Below are positions 17,446 through 26,421 of a stretch of DNA of 64,000 nucleotides, piece after piece (positions within the stretch are counted from its first letter, which is position 1; every line of letters begins with the position of its first letter). A model generated the notes under the pieces. The model searched no databases and was not told the origin of the DNA. It saw only the letters and a program-made list of their open reading frames with translations. Location of the stretch: positions 1 to 64,000 of the forward strand of contig DASRXU010000430.1 of assembly GCA_035687365.1 (NCBI GenBank). The letters are read 5' to 3'. The translations under genes and the position numbers were made by a program. Source of the DNA: DASPSM01 sp035687365. GTDB taxonomy: Bacteria; Planctomycetota; Planctomycetia; Planctomycetales; Planctomycetaceae.

Positions 17446-20400
17446 CTAGATGCCACTCCCCGAACTTGGCGGCGTCGATTTTTTGGGGGCGACCGTTTTG
17501 GGCGCCGGCGCACGCTTCACGGGGCGGGGCGGCTGCACATTCAGATTCAGCTCGGCTCCGACGGCTTTGCCGGTATCGGACCAGGTGGCCGCTTGCGCTT
17601 CGGGCTTCAGTCGAAAGTCCGCGGCGTCGGCCTCCTTGACGGTCGACACGTCGCCGGGAAGCAGGACTGCTCCCGCTCCGCCGATCGAACGCACGATGTG
17701 CGCGGGTCCGGCAACCTGCTGCCAGCTTTGCAGCGGTTCGATGGTTCCGTCCGATTTGGATGCCTCGGCGAGCGGGTCAGACCCGGGGAGTCGGATCAAA
17801 TCGCTGTAGGCACTCCCGTACTCCCACCAGTCGACGCGCTCGCGGAAGAATTCGGCCGAGATGGAGCCGATCAGCACTGCGTGCGGCGATCCGGTATCGG
17901 CCTGATGAACGGGCGGCGCAAAGAGCGAGTTTTCGACGAACACTCGGCCCCGGTTGGCTGAGCCCTCCGCGGACTTCGTGCCGAAATGAAAGTATTCCCC
18001 GCCCGCCGACAACGTGCAGGATCTCAGATCGAGGGCCGACGGACTAGGACCGATCGGCAAGCGCAAGTCAAAAATACGATTTCCTGCGACAAACAAAGAG
18101 TTTTCGCAGATCAGATTGCGCGCAGAGAGGTCACCCCGGAACAGGGTCTTGGGACTCGACAGGAAACTGTTGCGGACCAGACCCGAGAATGTCTCGCCTT
18201 CGCTGGCCGTAAGTGCCTCGTTCTGGCTGGATGAGAATCGAATCAGCTCTTCGTAGGCGGGATATTCGCGGCGTGGTCCGACGAGAGTGCAATTGCGGAT
18301 CGAAAAATTGCCCGCCCGCACATCCAACAGGCGGTGAGTGGAAGCTCGCGTCGACGATTCGATTCGTAGGTTCGCGTTCACGAGTTCGATCGAGCCCCCG
18401 ATGACCGTAACGAACGCGTTGCGATCGCCCGAGGAATCGATTTTGCGGTCGTCGAAAGTGAGCACCATTCCCTTGTCGAGGAATTCGATTGAAAGCGATC
18501 GGTTCAGCACGTGAATCGGACCGCAGGTCTTCCGTTTGGTCCCGCGCACCAGAAACCGCGTGCCGCTCGGCCAATCGGCTGCGTTGATCGTCTTCGACAG
18601 ATCGGCTTTGGCGGGAACGCCAGGGTTATCGAGATCGATCTCGCGCACGACGCGCTTAGGCGTCGCTTCAGCATCCAGCTCGGGCCCAACGGCCGGCCGT
18701 CGAGAAAAAGCATCCGCACGGCGGATCATGTCGGCACCCGTGACGGCGAGCAGGGCCGCGTCACAACCCGGCTGCGAGGTGTCCCCGCCAGTGTCGTGGA
18801 GCAGCGAATTGTCTGATTTGAACTGGACTGGCGCCGTAGCGGAGAGGTCGCCCAAGGGCGGAAAAGGTGCCGCTTGATAGTCGACGCTCGAGCGGGTGTC
18901 ACCCCAGAATTGTCCCCAGTCTTGGGCGTCTCTGACCGACAAGTGAGCTCCCGCCGTAGTGCCAACCAGATTGTCCTGCCAACCGCGGGCCACAAACGAT
19001 TGACTCGTCCACGACAGGTTCTTGAAGCGAACGCGATGATCGGCCGAGTCAGACAGCGCAGGCCAGTTCGTGAGCGCGATCATCGGAGACTGCGTTTGGG
19101 TCGCGACGCCAAACAACGAGTTGAGTACCTGGAATCGCGTGGTTGGCGGGTCAGACGCATCCGAGCCCGCACGCAGCAAAATTGTGGATTCGTCGCTACA
19201 AGCGGTGCAGGAAAAAAATCGAATCATCCGGGCCGAAGCGCCATCGGGGGGCGCGGGCGCTGATCCTTGGGAGGAGGAATCGGCCGTCAGGTTGAGGATC
19301 GGCGCGTGGCTGGTCGCAAACAGCGAATTGATCGCCAAGAAATCGACCGACGGCAAGTCGACTTCGATCGCCGCCAACTCACTGCCGCGCACGACCGTTC
19401 GATCCAACAGCAGCCGCGGTGGGCGATCGGCCGTGGGCGGCGAGACGGCGAAGGCAATCGTCGGAGCAACCCGGCTGCCGACCAGTGTGAACGAGCATTT
19501 CTGAACTGTCAGATCCCCGGAACGTACTTCGACGAATCGCAACGGACTCTCGCTGCGAAATTCGTCCGCGAAGGCGACCAGATCGACTCCATAAAATGTC
19601 AAAGATGTGTCGGTCGCGAGGAGACCGCTGGCCGCCTTTGCACCGGCCGGGCGGGCCGACCGCGCCGGCGGCAAGATGACGATCAAGGGACGTGGATCAG
19701 TCGCTCCGCCCCCGCGGCTTGTCGAAGCGGCATTTCGATCGGGCGTTTCCGGCGTCGGACCGTTTCGGCCGGCGACTCCCGTGAAGATCACATGGTGTCG
19801 TTTGTCGATTCGCTGCGCCGGTAGTAGGAAGGGCCCCGGTCCGCGCAACTCGATCACACCGCCGTCGGCGGGCAGTCGGGCAAGCGCCTCAGTGAGTGAT
19901 GAGGTTTGGCCCGGATCTTTCCCGGCTCGGCCCACCTTGATAGTCGTCAGGGCAGGTCCTTTCGCGGCACCGGCTCCGCGGGCATCCCACAACTCGTCAA
20001 TCCAGCTCGGAAATGCTGCGCGTTCCGCAGGCCCGGCTGGAATCGACGTCGCATGGACACCCCCGCCCGGCTTCTTGGCAACGGCGACGACGACGGGCTT
20101 GAGAGGTTTGGACGTCGACCGCGCCTTCTCCTCAGCTCCCGCCGCTGGGTTTGTGGCCGACTTGTCGGTCTTCTTCGTCGCTTCGTCGTCAGCCGTAGCC
20201 GTCTGGCCGCCGGAAACAGGCGCCGAAGGATCGAACGGATTGCGGACCGCAGTCGCGTTGCGGGACTTGTCCGTATTCCAATAGGGCTCGGTGAACCAAG
20301 CCAGCAATCCGATCGCGGCCACCGCCGCCGCACCGATGCCGACTTTGACTGCCAACGGTTGCCAGTCAGGAATCGACGACCCACTCGATTCGAGCGGCTG

Positions 20401-21771
20401 GTTCGGATCGCGGTACGTTCCCACGGGCTCGTCCGACACGACTCCTGCGCGCCGGGTCGGCGCTTTCCGGTTGAGGGCACCGACTTTCGAAGGAGCAGAC
20501 TCGCCGCGAATACTTTGGCGCTCACCGGCTACGCGGGCGGGCATCGGCCCCGCGGGCGTCGGAGTTTGGCGACCGGACGAAGGCATCGAGCGATCCGGAG
20601 GTGGAACCGCACGGGCCGACGCTGGCGTCTTGCGCGGTGGCGGGGGGGCATGTCGGTCGGGCGCGGGCAGCTGTCGGGCCGGCATCCGATACTCGGGTAC
20701 AGACCGTTCCGATTCGGCCCGGTTGCCGCTCTCGGTTTCTCTCGCACCCGGCCTCGGCGCATGCCGCGGCGGCAGAGGCAGCGGCGAGCCATGCGCGGGC
20801 GTCGCTTGGGAGTAGGAGGGCGCGTTGGGCGAATTGTCGTCGGCATCGCTGCCCAGAATCTCTTCGAGCCGCTTGTATCCGGTCCCCAGGTTATCGAGAT
20901 CGTTGAGCAGGTCCGTGGGTGTCTGATAACGATCGTCGACCTTACGGGCCATCATCTTTTGCATGACGGCAACGATCTCTTCCGGCACAGACGAATTGAA
21001 CCTCCGAGGATCGGGCCGGGGCTTGGAGATGTGCGAGTAAAGCTTGTTGGTGACGCTTCCCTCAGGAAAAGGCGGCTCGCCCGTGAGCATCTGATACCAT
21101 GTGCACCCCAGCGAATAGATGTCGCTACGGATGTCGGCAGCTTGGCTGTTGCGGGCTTGCTCGGGAGCCATGTAGTCGACGGTGCCGACGGTTGTCCCTT
21201 CCCGCGTGATGTTGGATTCGAGCGACTCGTCGACCGCGCGGGCCAGGCCCAAATCCGTCAGTTTCACCGTGCCTTCCTTGGTCAAAAGCAGGTTCGACGG
21301 CTTGATATCACGGTGAACGATTCCCTGCTTGTGCAAGTGCTCCAGGGCGCGGACGACCTGCTTGATGAATCCGACCGACCGCTTCAGCGGAATGGCGCCG
21401 CGTTTGGCGACCAGCTCGTGGATGTCGGTGCCGTCGACGAACTCCAAAGCAATGAACAGGTGTCCGTCGATCTGCCCCGCGTCGTAGACAGTGACAATGT
21501 TCTCGTGTTTGAGCTGGGCCGCGGCGTGTGCCTCCGATTCAAAACGCCGGACCAGGGTCTCATTGGAGGCACGCTCTTTGTGCAACACTTTGAGCGCGAT
21601 CGTGCGTCTGAGATTCGAGTCGACCGCGAGATAAACCGTGCCCATCCCGCCGGCGCCAAGTTCTCGCAGGATTTCGTACTTGCCGAGAGAAGTGCGGCCA
21701 GCCATGGGCGAGGGCTGGCGCGACGCGTCGGAAGCGCGCTGTCCCCCCGGGACGATCGATCCAGAAGACAT
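17446..21771 (-). CDS. Transmembrane Ser/Thr protein kinase with large beta-helix-like ectodomain
   Basis: 1441 aa. A GAGG five bases upstream supports the ATG at 21771. Kinase domain at about residues 30-295: glycine loop GAGGMGTVYLA, ALKVLHK lysine, HRDIKPSNLLL catalytic loop, DLG in place of DFG, and MAPEQ. This is the PknB-type (Hanks) family, expected to face the cytoplasm. A proline- and arginine-rich stretch (about 320-470) leads to one membrane helix at about 477-497 (VKVGIGAAAVAAIGLLAWF). The remaining roughly 900 residues would be extracytoplasmic. They show irregular repeats of short beta strands with asparagine and serine turns (RNCTLVG, CENSLFV, VENSLFA), suggesting a right-handed parallel beta-helix in two blocks. 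Such folds often bind polysaccharide, so this may be a cell-wall or glycan sensor kinase. The ligand is unknown. Confidence 0.88.
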   Translation of the reverse strand: MSSGSIVPGGQRASDASRQPSPMAGRTSLGKYEILRELGAGGMGTVYLAVDSNLRRTIALKVLHKERASNETLVRRFESEAHAAAQLKHENIVTVYDAGQIDGHLFIALEFVDGTDIHELVAKRGAIPLKRSVGFIKQVVRALEHLHKQGIVHRDIKPSNLLLTKEGTVKLTDLGLARAVDESLESNITREGTTVGTVDYMAPEQARNSQAADIRSDIYSLGCTWYQMLTGEPPFPEGSVTNKLYSHISKPRPDPRRFNSSVPEEIVAVMQKMMARKVDDRYQTPTDLLNDLDNLGTGYKRLEEILGSDADDNSPNAPSYSQATPAHGSPLPLPPRHAPRPGARETESGNRAESERSVPEYRMPARQLPAPDRHAPPPPRKTPASARAVPPPDRSMPSSGRQTPTPAGPMPARVAGERQSIRGESAPSKVGALNRKAPTRRAGVVSDEPVGTYRDPNQPLESSGSSIPDWQPLAVKVGIGAAAVAAIGLLAWFTEPYWNTDKSRNATAVRNPFDPSAPVSGGQTATADDEATKKTDKSATNPAAGAEEKARSTSKPLKPVVVAVAKKPGGGVHATSIPAGPAERAAFPSWIDELWDARGAGAAKGPALTTIKVGRAGKDPGQTSSLTEALARLPADGGVIELRGPGPFLLPAQRIDKRHHVIFTGVAGRNGPTPETPDRNAASTSRGGGATDPRPLIVILPPARSARPAGAKAASGLLATDTSLTFYGVDLVAFADEFRSESPLRFVEVRSGDLTVQKCSFTLVGSRVAPTIAFAVSPPTADRPPRLLLDRTVVRGSELAAIEVDLPSVDFLAINSLFATSHAPILNLTADSSSQGSAPAPPDGASARMIRFFSCTACSDESTILLRAGSDASDPPTTRFQVLNSLFGVATQTQSPMIALTNWPALSDSADHRVRFKNLSWTSQSFVARGWQDNLVGTTAGAHLSVRDAQDWGQFWGDTRSSVDYQAAPFPPLGDLSATAPVQFKSDNSLLHDTGGDTSQPGCDAALLAVTGADMIRRADAFSRRPAVGPELDAEATPKRVVREIDLDNPGVPAKADLSKTINAADWPSGTRFLVRGTKRKTCGPIHVLNRSLSIEFLDKGMVLTFDDRKIDSSGDRNAFVTVIGGSIELVNANLRIESSTRASTHRLLDVRAGNFSIRNCTLVGPRREYPAYEELIRFSSSQNEALTASEGETFSGLVRNSFLSSPKTLFRGDLSARNLICENSLFVAGNRIFDLRLPIGPSPSALDLRSCTLSAGGEYFHFGTKSAEGSANRGRVFVENSLFAPPVHQADTGSPHAVLIGSISAEFFRERVDWWEYGSAYSDLIRLPGSDPLAEASKSDGTIEPLQSWQQVAGPAHIVRSIGGAGAVLLPGDVSTVKEADAADFRLKPEAQAATWSDTGKAVGAELNLNVQPPRPVKRAPAPKTVAPKKSTPPSSGSGI

Positions 21772-21969
21772 CGACGCCTCGAAAATCTAGAGCGCGTAAC
21801 ACCGACGTCCGCTGGGCCCGCCGCAAGCTAGAAGAGCCGCCGGATGGTCAGCGAGAGCTACGATACGTGAGTGCTACAAGCTTTGTTGCCCGCCTCAAGC
21901 CAGTCTACCAAAGCCCGGTAAACGGCGTCAAAACGCTGACCAGCGTCATTTTGGACAGAGCAGCAGAGG

Positions 21970-22872
21970 TCACGGGAAGGGGGTGCCCCAGTCGAGCCGC
22001 ACGACCCGTCCCCCCTCGAAACCGCACACAAACCCTGCACCCAGCGGGTCGCAGCGTAGCGAGAGAACCTCTTCGGGAGTTTCGACCGCCCAGAGAATCT
22101 CGCCGTCGGAATCGAGCCAAATCAAGCCTTTTTCGACCGTCGAGGTGACAACCCGACTCAGCATATAGCTGGTTGAAACTCGCTTCGGCGTTCCCTCGAC
22201 GATGTAAGTCCCCTGCGAGTTTCCGCTGCCGTCAAATCGCTGGATGCCAAGATTCAAACCAGCCAAGAAAATTGCTCCGGCGTCTCCCGTAATGCTCAAA
22301 TCGCCGATGTTCGACCACCAGGGCTCGCCCCAAACAGGCGTTCCGTCGAGGTGATGCCGGCAGACCAAACCGTTGTCCGCGGCGCCAACCAGGTCGGACT
22401 GGGCCGTCACGAAACGGATGTGCGTGAGAGGCCGTGTGGTCTTGAAGCGTCCGAGCGTTTTGCGGGTCGAACTCAGAACTCGGGTTTCGCCACTCTCGAG
22501 GCACGCCGCAAAATGGTGGCCGTACGGGTCGACAGCGATGGCGAGAATCGGCTCGCGCAAGTCAGACGTCCAGACGAGACGTAACTGGCGATTCAAGACC
22601 GCGAGTGTCGTTTCGCCAACCACCACGGCGCCGGTGTTCCCGGCGTCGGACCAGGCGATATCCATCAACTCGTGCAAACCGCGGGAGAGCGTGACGATTC
22701 GGCCCCGACGGTCGAGCAGATAGACGCTTCCCGAGGCATCGGCAGCCACGGTATCGCCGCTTTCTCGCGCGAGGTCCAGCCCGACCAAAGGAGCGTCCGC
22801 GGTGAAGGACCAGGTCCATTCGGGACTCAGTCCCCGGCCTTGGTCCAACCAGCGTTGCTCCGACTCGGTCAT
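21970..22872 (-). CDS. Beta-propeller-like (PQQ/WD40-type repeat) protein
   Basis: 300 aa with no signal peptide or membrane segment. Repeated units of about 40 residues contain hydrophobic strand pairs and a recurring 'xDxxGxIxW' pattern: DASGSVYLLDRRGRI, NRQLRLVWTSDLREP, LDGTPVWGEPWW, LDSDGEILWAVETPE. This indicates a beta-propeller of the PQQ/WD40 kind. The ATG overlaps the stop of the upstream protease gene (ATGA), so translation is probably coupled. The kinase gene follows after 198 bp. Function is unknown; the context suggests a partner in the same signalling or envelope unit. Confidence 0.72.
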   Translation of the reverse strand: MTESEQRWLDQGRGLSPEWTWSFTADAPLVGLDLARESGDTVAADASGSVYLLDRRGRIVTLSRGLHELMDIAWSDAGNTGAVVVGETTLAVLNRQLRLVWTSDLREPILAIAVDPYGHHFAACLESGETRVLSSTRKTLGRFKTTRPLTHIRFVTAQSDLVGAADNGLVCRHHLDGTPVWGEPWWSNIGDLSITGDAGAIFLAGLNLGIQRFDGSGNSQGTYIVEGTPKRVSTSYMLSRVVTSTVEKGLIWLDSDGEILWAVETPEEVLSLRCDPLGAGFVCGFEGGRVVRLDWGTPFP

Positions 22873-24623
22873 CGTCCCGTCAACTGCGCCGGGTGAGTGA
22901 GGACCTCGAGGGCCTTTCGCATGTCCTGGTCCTCGGGACCAGGCACCTCTCGCAGGCTGGGCCGAATACGCATCGCTTTGTGCCGCACCGAAGCACTGGC
23001 AGTCGGCCCGTCGCCGCGCGGGGCGACGGCACTTTGTCCATCGACGGGCGGTTTGAGCGCGATGTATTGATCGTCATCGGCTGTGACCGAGACATCCGGG
23101 CGAACGCCGATCTCGGAAAAATTGTGACCCTGCGGCGAGAAGAACTTCGCCGTGGTCAGCCGCAGGCCCGCTCCGTTGGGCATGTAGAAGATGCTTTGGA
23201 CGCACCACTTCCCGAAAGTCGTCCGGCCAACGAGCGTGGCCCGCTTGTGGTCGTGAACCGCACCGGCAACGATCTCGCTGGCACTCGCGCTGTTCTCGTC
23301 CACGAGCACCACCATCGGAATGTGATACTTGGCGTGGGGAGAGGCGGAAAACGAGGAATTCCCATCGAGCGAGCGGCCGCGAGTCGATACGAGCACGCCC
23401 GAATCGATGAATCGATCCAGGACGCTAGTGGCCGCCGACAACAATCCTCCCGGATTTCCTCGGAGGTCCCAGATCACGGAACGCATTCCCTCGCGAGAGA
23501 GTCGGCTCAGGGCCGCGTCGAGTTCGCGAGGCGAAGTGGCTTGGAATGCGGTCATTCGGATGTAGGCGATTCCCCGCTGCCGATCGACGATCTGCGCTAC
23601 GGGGATGCTTTTGACTTCGACAGCCCGGCGAACGAATTCGCCCTGACGCGAGTTGTCGCCAGGCGAGGTTTGAATCGCCAGCGTCACTCGGGTGCCCGGC
23701 GGGCCGCGCAGGATGCGTGCGGCCTCGTCCGTCGTCATGTTCACACAGCTTGCGCCGTTGATTCCGACAATATATTCACCGGCATGCAGCCCCCCCTGCT
23801 CAGCGGGGCTGTCCGGCAGCACGTTGACCAGGAACATGCCCTTACCGGGCTCCCCCTTCATCTCGATTCCCAGACCGACGAACTCTCCGTTGATATTACC
23901 GTGCAAATCGGTGAGCCGGTCGGGCGTGAGGAAGTTGCTGTAGTCGTCGAGGCAATTGCAGCCGCCAAAGATGTATTCAAAGATCACGGTCGTGGGAGGA
24001 AGGTTGACCTCGGACCCGGCCAGATTGCAGACCTCGGAAACCGTATCGTGGGCGACGGAGTAATCCTCGACGGGCCGATTCCAAAACCGCTCGCGAAGCG
24101 TCCGCCGCAGATGAGCGACCCGCTCGGGATCGACTTGCGACAGGTTGTGGGCGATGAACTTTTCGTTGGCCAGCGCGTGATACAGACTCTCGGTGCCATG
24201 CGCCACGAACGAGGTCGCGCTCACTTCGTCGACATAGTTCTGTCGCACGTACTCGAGGACCCGATCGAACAGACTCAGTGCCGATTCGCGCGGCAGCTGA
24301 AGGAGTCGGCTGTCGAAGCTATTGTCTTCGTATCGGCGTTCGACAGCGAATTGGATCTTGGATCGGCGCAGGCCGTACTTGATTTCGCCGTTGTCGGGAA
24401 AGTGCTTGAGAGCGTGTTCGTAGGTGTCGATGGCATCAAGCCAGCGCCGCGTTCGCTCCTTTTTCAGACCCAGCTCAATCGCGTCCGCCACATCGGCGGG
24501 CGTCTGATCGACACCGGTCGCTCGCCCCGCTCGCAGCTCCTGCGAAGGGATGACGAATGCAAAAATGACAAACAGCAGAACGGCTTGAAAAACTCGGGTG
24601 CAACTTCTTGAGGCAAAAATCAT
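22869..24623 (-). CDS. CtpA-type C-terminal processing protease (peptidase S41) with PDZ domain
   Basis: 584 aa from the ATG at 24623. This start is fixed by a promoter at 24656-24683 and a GGGGGAA next to the ATG; a longer frame to 24764 would begin upstream of the promoter. The signal peptide (RVFQAVLLFVIFAFVIPSQ) predicts periplasmic export. A TPR-like N-terminal region (RWLDAIDTYEHALKHFPDN) is followed by a PDZ domain (about 210-300, with GLGIEMKGEPGKG and AEQGGLHAGEYIVGIN). The S41 core has WDLRGNPGGLL, the serine motif ENSASASEIVAGAV and the lysine motif RTTFGKW, giving the Ser-Lys dyad. It would cleave periplasmic proteins near their C-termini. The downstream beta-propeller and kinase genes run in the same direction. 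Confidence 0.93.
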   Translation of the reverse strand: MIFASRSCTRVFQAVLLFVIFAFVIPSQELRAGRATGVDQTPADVADAIELGLKKERTRRWLDAIDTYEHALKHFPDNGEIKYGLRRSKIQFAVERRYEDNSFDSRLLQLPRESALSLFDRVLEYVRQNYVDEVSATSFVAHGTESLYHALANEKFIAHNLSQVDPERVAHLRRTLRERFWNRPVEDYSVAHDTVSEVCNLAGSEVNLPPTTVIFEYIFGGCNCLDDYSNFLTPDRLTDLHGNINGEFVGLGIEMKGEPGKGMFLVNVLPDSPAEQGGLHAGEYIVGINGASCVNMTTDEAARILRGPPGTRVTLAIQTSPGDNSRQGEFVRRAVEVKSIPVAQIVDRQRGIAYIRMTAFQATSPRELDAALSRLSREGMRSVIWDLRGNPGGLLSAATSVLDRFIDSGVLVSTRGRSLDGNSSFSASPHAKYHIPMVVLVDENSASASEIVAGAVHDHKRATLVGRTTFGKWCVQSIFYMPNGAGLRLTTAKFFSPQGHNFSEIGVRPDVSVTADDDQYIALKPPVDGQSAVAPRGDGPTASASVRHKAMRIRPSLREVPGPEDQDMRKALEVLTHPAQLTGR

Positions 24624-24655
24624 CTTTCCCCCTCGGCAGCGACATGATTCCGTCG

Positions 24656-24683
24656 AATATAAGCCGTAGATGAGGGGTGTCAA
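24656..24683 (-). promoter_or_regulatory. Near-consensus sigma70 promoter of the ctpA-like gene
   Basis: On the minus strand TTGACA (24683-24678) and TATATT (24661-24656) are separated by 16 bp. Transcription would begin near 24649, leaving a leader of about 26 nt before the ATG at 24623. This is the best promoter I see in the window and probably drives protease, propeller and possibly kinase. Confidence 0.75.
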
Positions 24684-24970
24684 ACGATTTGTAAAAACCG
24701 TTGCCATCGCTGCCAGCACAGTCGCTAAGTCATGCAAACGACGGACCAGTCCTGCCGAGACCACACGAGCCGGGGGCTGGGCAACTCCTGCGGACGCGGT
24801 AAGAAAGTGGGGCTTACGAGGCGCCGAATGCCCCTACAGATCGCGCGGCAGGCACAATCGTTGACGCCTCCGCGATGCTCGAAACAGTGCTGACGGCGAA
24901 CTGAGAGTGCGTCCAAACGCATTTCTTGGGACAATTTGCTAACGAGCTGCAGCAATCGAGAGATCTACGG
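24684..24970. other. Intergenic region between divergent ctpA-like and murA genes
   Basis: About 290 bp beyond the protease promoter hold no credible reading frame, repeat or RNA gene. Immediately before murA, GAGAG at 24958-24962 serves as ribosome binding site for the ATG at 24971. I could not identify a convincing -10/-35 pair for murA. Confidence 0.5.
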
Positions 24971-26380
24971 ATGGAGATGTTCGTCATTCAAGGAGGCATA
25001 CCGCTGGCGGGCACGGTGGCCGTCAGTGGCGCCAAGAATTCTGCACTGCCGTTGATGGCGGCCGCCCTCGCGGCGGAGGGACAGACAGTCCTGCGCGGCG
25101 TCCCTCGCCTGGTCGACGTCGAGACGCTGTCGCTCCTGCTTCAAACGCTTGGCGTGCAAGTGCGACGGGACGACCAGGACGGGCTGACCCTGGAAGTCGT
25201 TGACGAACGTCCGCACGTGGCCGATTACGAATTGGTGCGCCGCATGCGGGCCGGCTTCTGCGTTCTCGGGCCGCTGCTGGCTCGTCGTGGCCGAGCCTGC
25301 GTCTCCTTGCCCGGCGGCTGCAACATTGGCGACCGCCCCATCGAGCTGCACCTGAAAGGCCTTCGCGCTTTGGGGGCAGAGATTGCCATCGAGCGCGGTT
25401 ATGTCGTCGCCCAAGCCGCACGGCTCCGCGGCGCGCACATCGATTTACGCGGTCCCTTCGGCAGCACGGTCACCGGCACCTGCAACGTGATGGTTGCGGC
25501 GGCGCTTGCCGACGGCCAGAGCACCATCGAGGCGGCGGCCTGCGAACCCGAAGTCGTCGATCTTGGAAACTTACTCAACGCGATGGGAGCCCGCATCAAC
25601 GGGTTGGGTACGCCCGTGCTTCGCATCGAAGGTGTGCGAAAACTGACGGCCGCCGAGCACACCGTGATTCCCGATCGCATCGAGGCGGCAACGCTCATGA
25701 TCGCTACGGCCATCACCCGCGGGCAGGTCACGCTCACGGGCGTTCGCACGGATCAGTTGACCAACGTCTTGGAAAAGTTGCGGCAGATCGGCGTGTCGAT
25801 CGACGCCGGGGGAGACGTCGTTACGGTTAACGGCAATCGACCGCTCCGCCCCGTCGATTGCGTGGCTCTTCCTTATCCGGGGCTGCCGACTGATCTGCAG
25901 GCTCAGTTGACCGCGCTGCTGGCCACCATTCCCGGCGTGAGCATTGTGACCGACAAAATCTTCCCGGATCGCTTCATGCACGCCCCGGAACTCGTGCGGA
26001 TGGGGGCGCGCATTCGGCGAGAGAGAAACAGCGCCGTGCTCGACGGGGTCGAGCGGCTGAGCGGCGCATGCGTGATGGCTTGCGACCTGAGAGCTAGCGC
26101 CGCGTTGGTGCTCGCGGGGCTGGCGGCGTCCGGCACGACGGTGATCCGTCGCATCTACCATCTCGACCGAGGCTACGAGCGGCTGGAGTCCAAGCTGTCT
26201 CGATTGGGGGCGAACATCCTGCGCACGACCGACGAACCGGCTAACTTTCCCGAAAGCCTGCGTCTCTCTGCCGAGCGCGCCGAACCGATTCACACGTTCG
26301 AACTCCCCGAATCGGCAAACGGACCCAAGTGGTTCCAACAGCTGCGCTCGGATAGGCTTAAGAATCACCGCAATTCTTGA
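24971..26380 (+). CDS. murA: UDP-N-acetylglucosamine 1-carboxyvinyltransferase MurA
   Basis: 469 aa. First committed step of peptidoglycan synthesis: transfers enolpyruvate from PEP to UDP-GlcNAc in the cytoplasm. The ATG at 24971 (MEMFVIQGG) has GAGAG eight bases upstream and matches the family N-terminus; an in-frame TTG at 24926 only adds an unconserved tail. Key features: SGAKNSALPLMAA (Lys22, Asn23), the flexible loop VSLPGGCNIGDRP with the PEP-reactive cysteine at about residue 117, the FPDRFMHAPELVRMGA motif, and ACVMACDLRASAALVLAGL near the end. The cysteine form is the fosfomycin-sensitive type. It stands alone; the next gene, a ThiF-like enzyme, follows after 41 bp. Confidence 0.97.
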   Translation: MEMFVIQGGIPLAGTVAVSGAKNSALPLMAAALAAEGQTVLRGVPRLVDVETLSLLLQTLGVQVRRDDQDGLTLEVVDERPHVADYELVRRMRAGFCVLGPLLARRGRACVSLPGGCNIGDRPIELHLKGLRALGAEIAIERGYVVAQAARLRGAHIDLRGPFGSTVTGTCNVMVAAALADGQSTIEAAACEPEVVDLGNLLNAMGARINGLGTPVLRIEGVRKLTAAEHTVIPDRIEAATLMIATAITRGQVTLTGVRTDQLTNVLEKLRQIGVSIDAGGDVVTVNGNRPLRPVDCVALPYPGLPTDLQAQLTALLATIPGVSIVTDKIFPDRFMHAPELVRMGARIRRERNSAVLDGVERLSGACVMACDLRASAALVLAGLAASGTTVIRRIYHLDRGYERLESKLSRLGANILRTTDEPANFPESLRLSAERAEPIHTFELPESANGPKWFQQLRSDRLKNHRNS

Positions 26381-26394
26381 GCAACCGAGGCGAG

Positions 26395-26414
26395 CGGCGG
26401 GTGTAAGCCCGCCG
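26395..26414 (+). other. Hairpin in the leader of the ThiF-like gene
   Basis: CGGCGGG (26395-26401) and CCCGCCG (26408-26414) form a perfect 7-bp stem with a 6-nt loop, ending seven bases before the ATG at 26422. It occupies the space where a ribosome binding site would be. It might be a weak murA terminator, a translation control hairpin, or a copy of a dispersed intergenic repeat. Confidence 0.5.
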
Positions 26415-26421
26415 GTTCTTG

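Noticed and set aside
19906..21831. Plus-strand frame of 641 codons
   Set aside because: Antisense to the kinase domain region; extremely Arg-rich, typical of a GC-rich shadow.
22893..24611. Plus-strand frame of 572 codons
   Set aside because: Antisense to the CtpA-like protease, which has complete catalytic motifs; the frame is arginine/histidine-rich with no domain.
24624..24764. Upstream extension of the CtpA-like protein
   Set aside because: The extension runs across a TTGACA/TATATT promoter and precedes a good signal peptide start at 24623.
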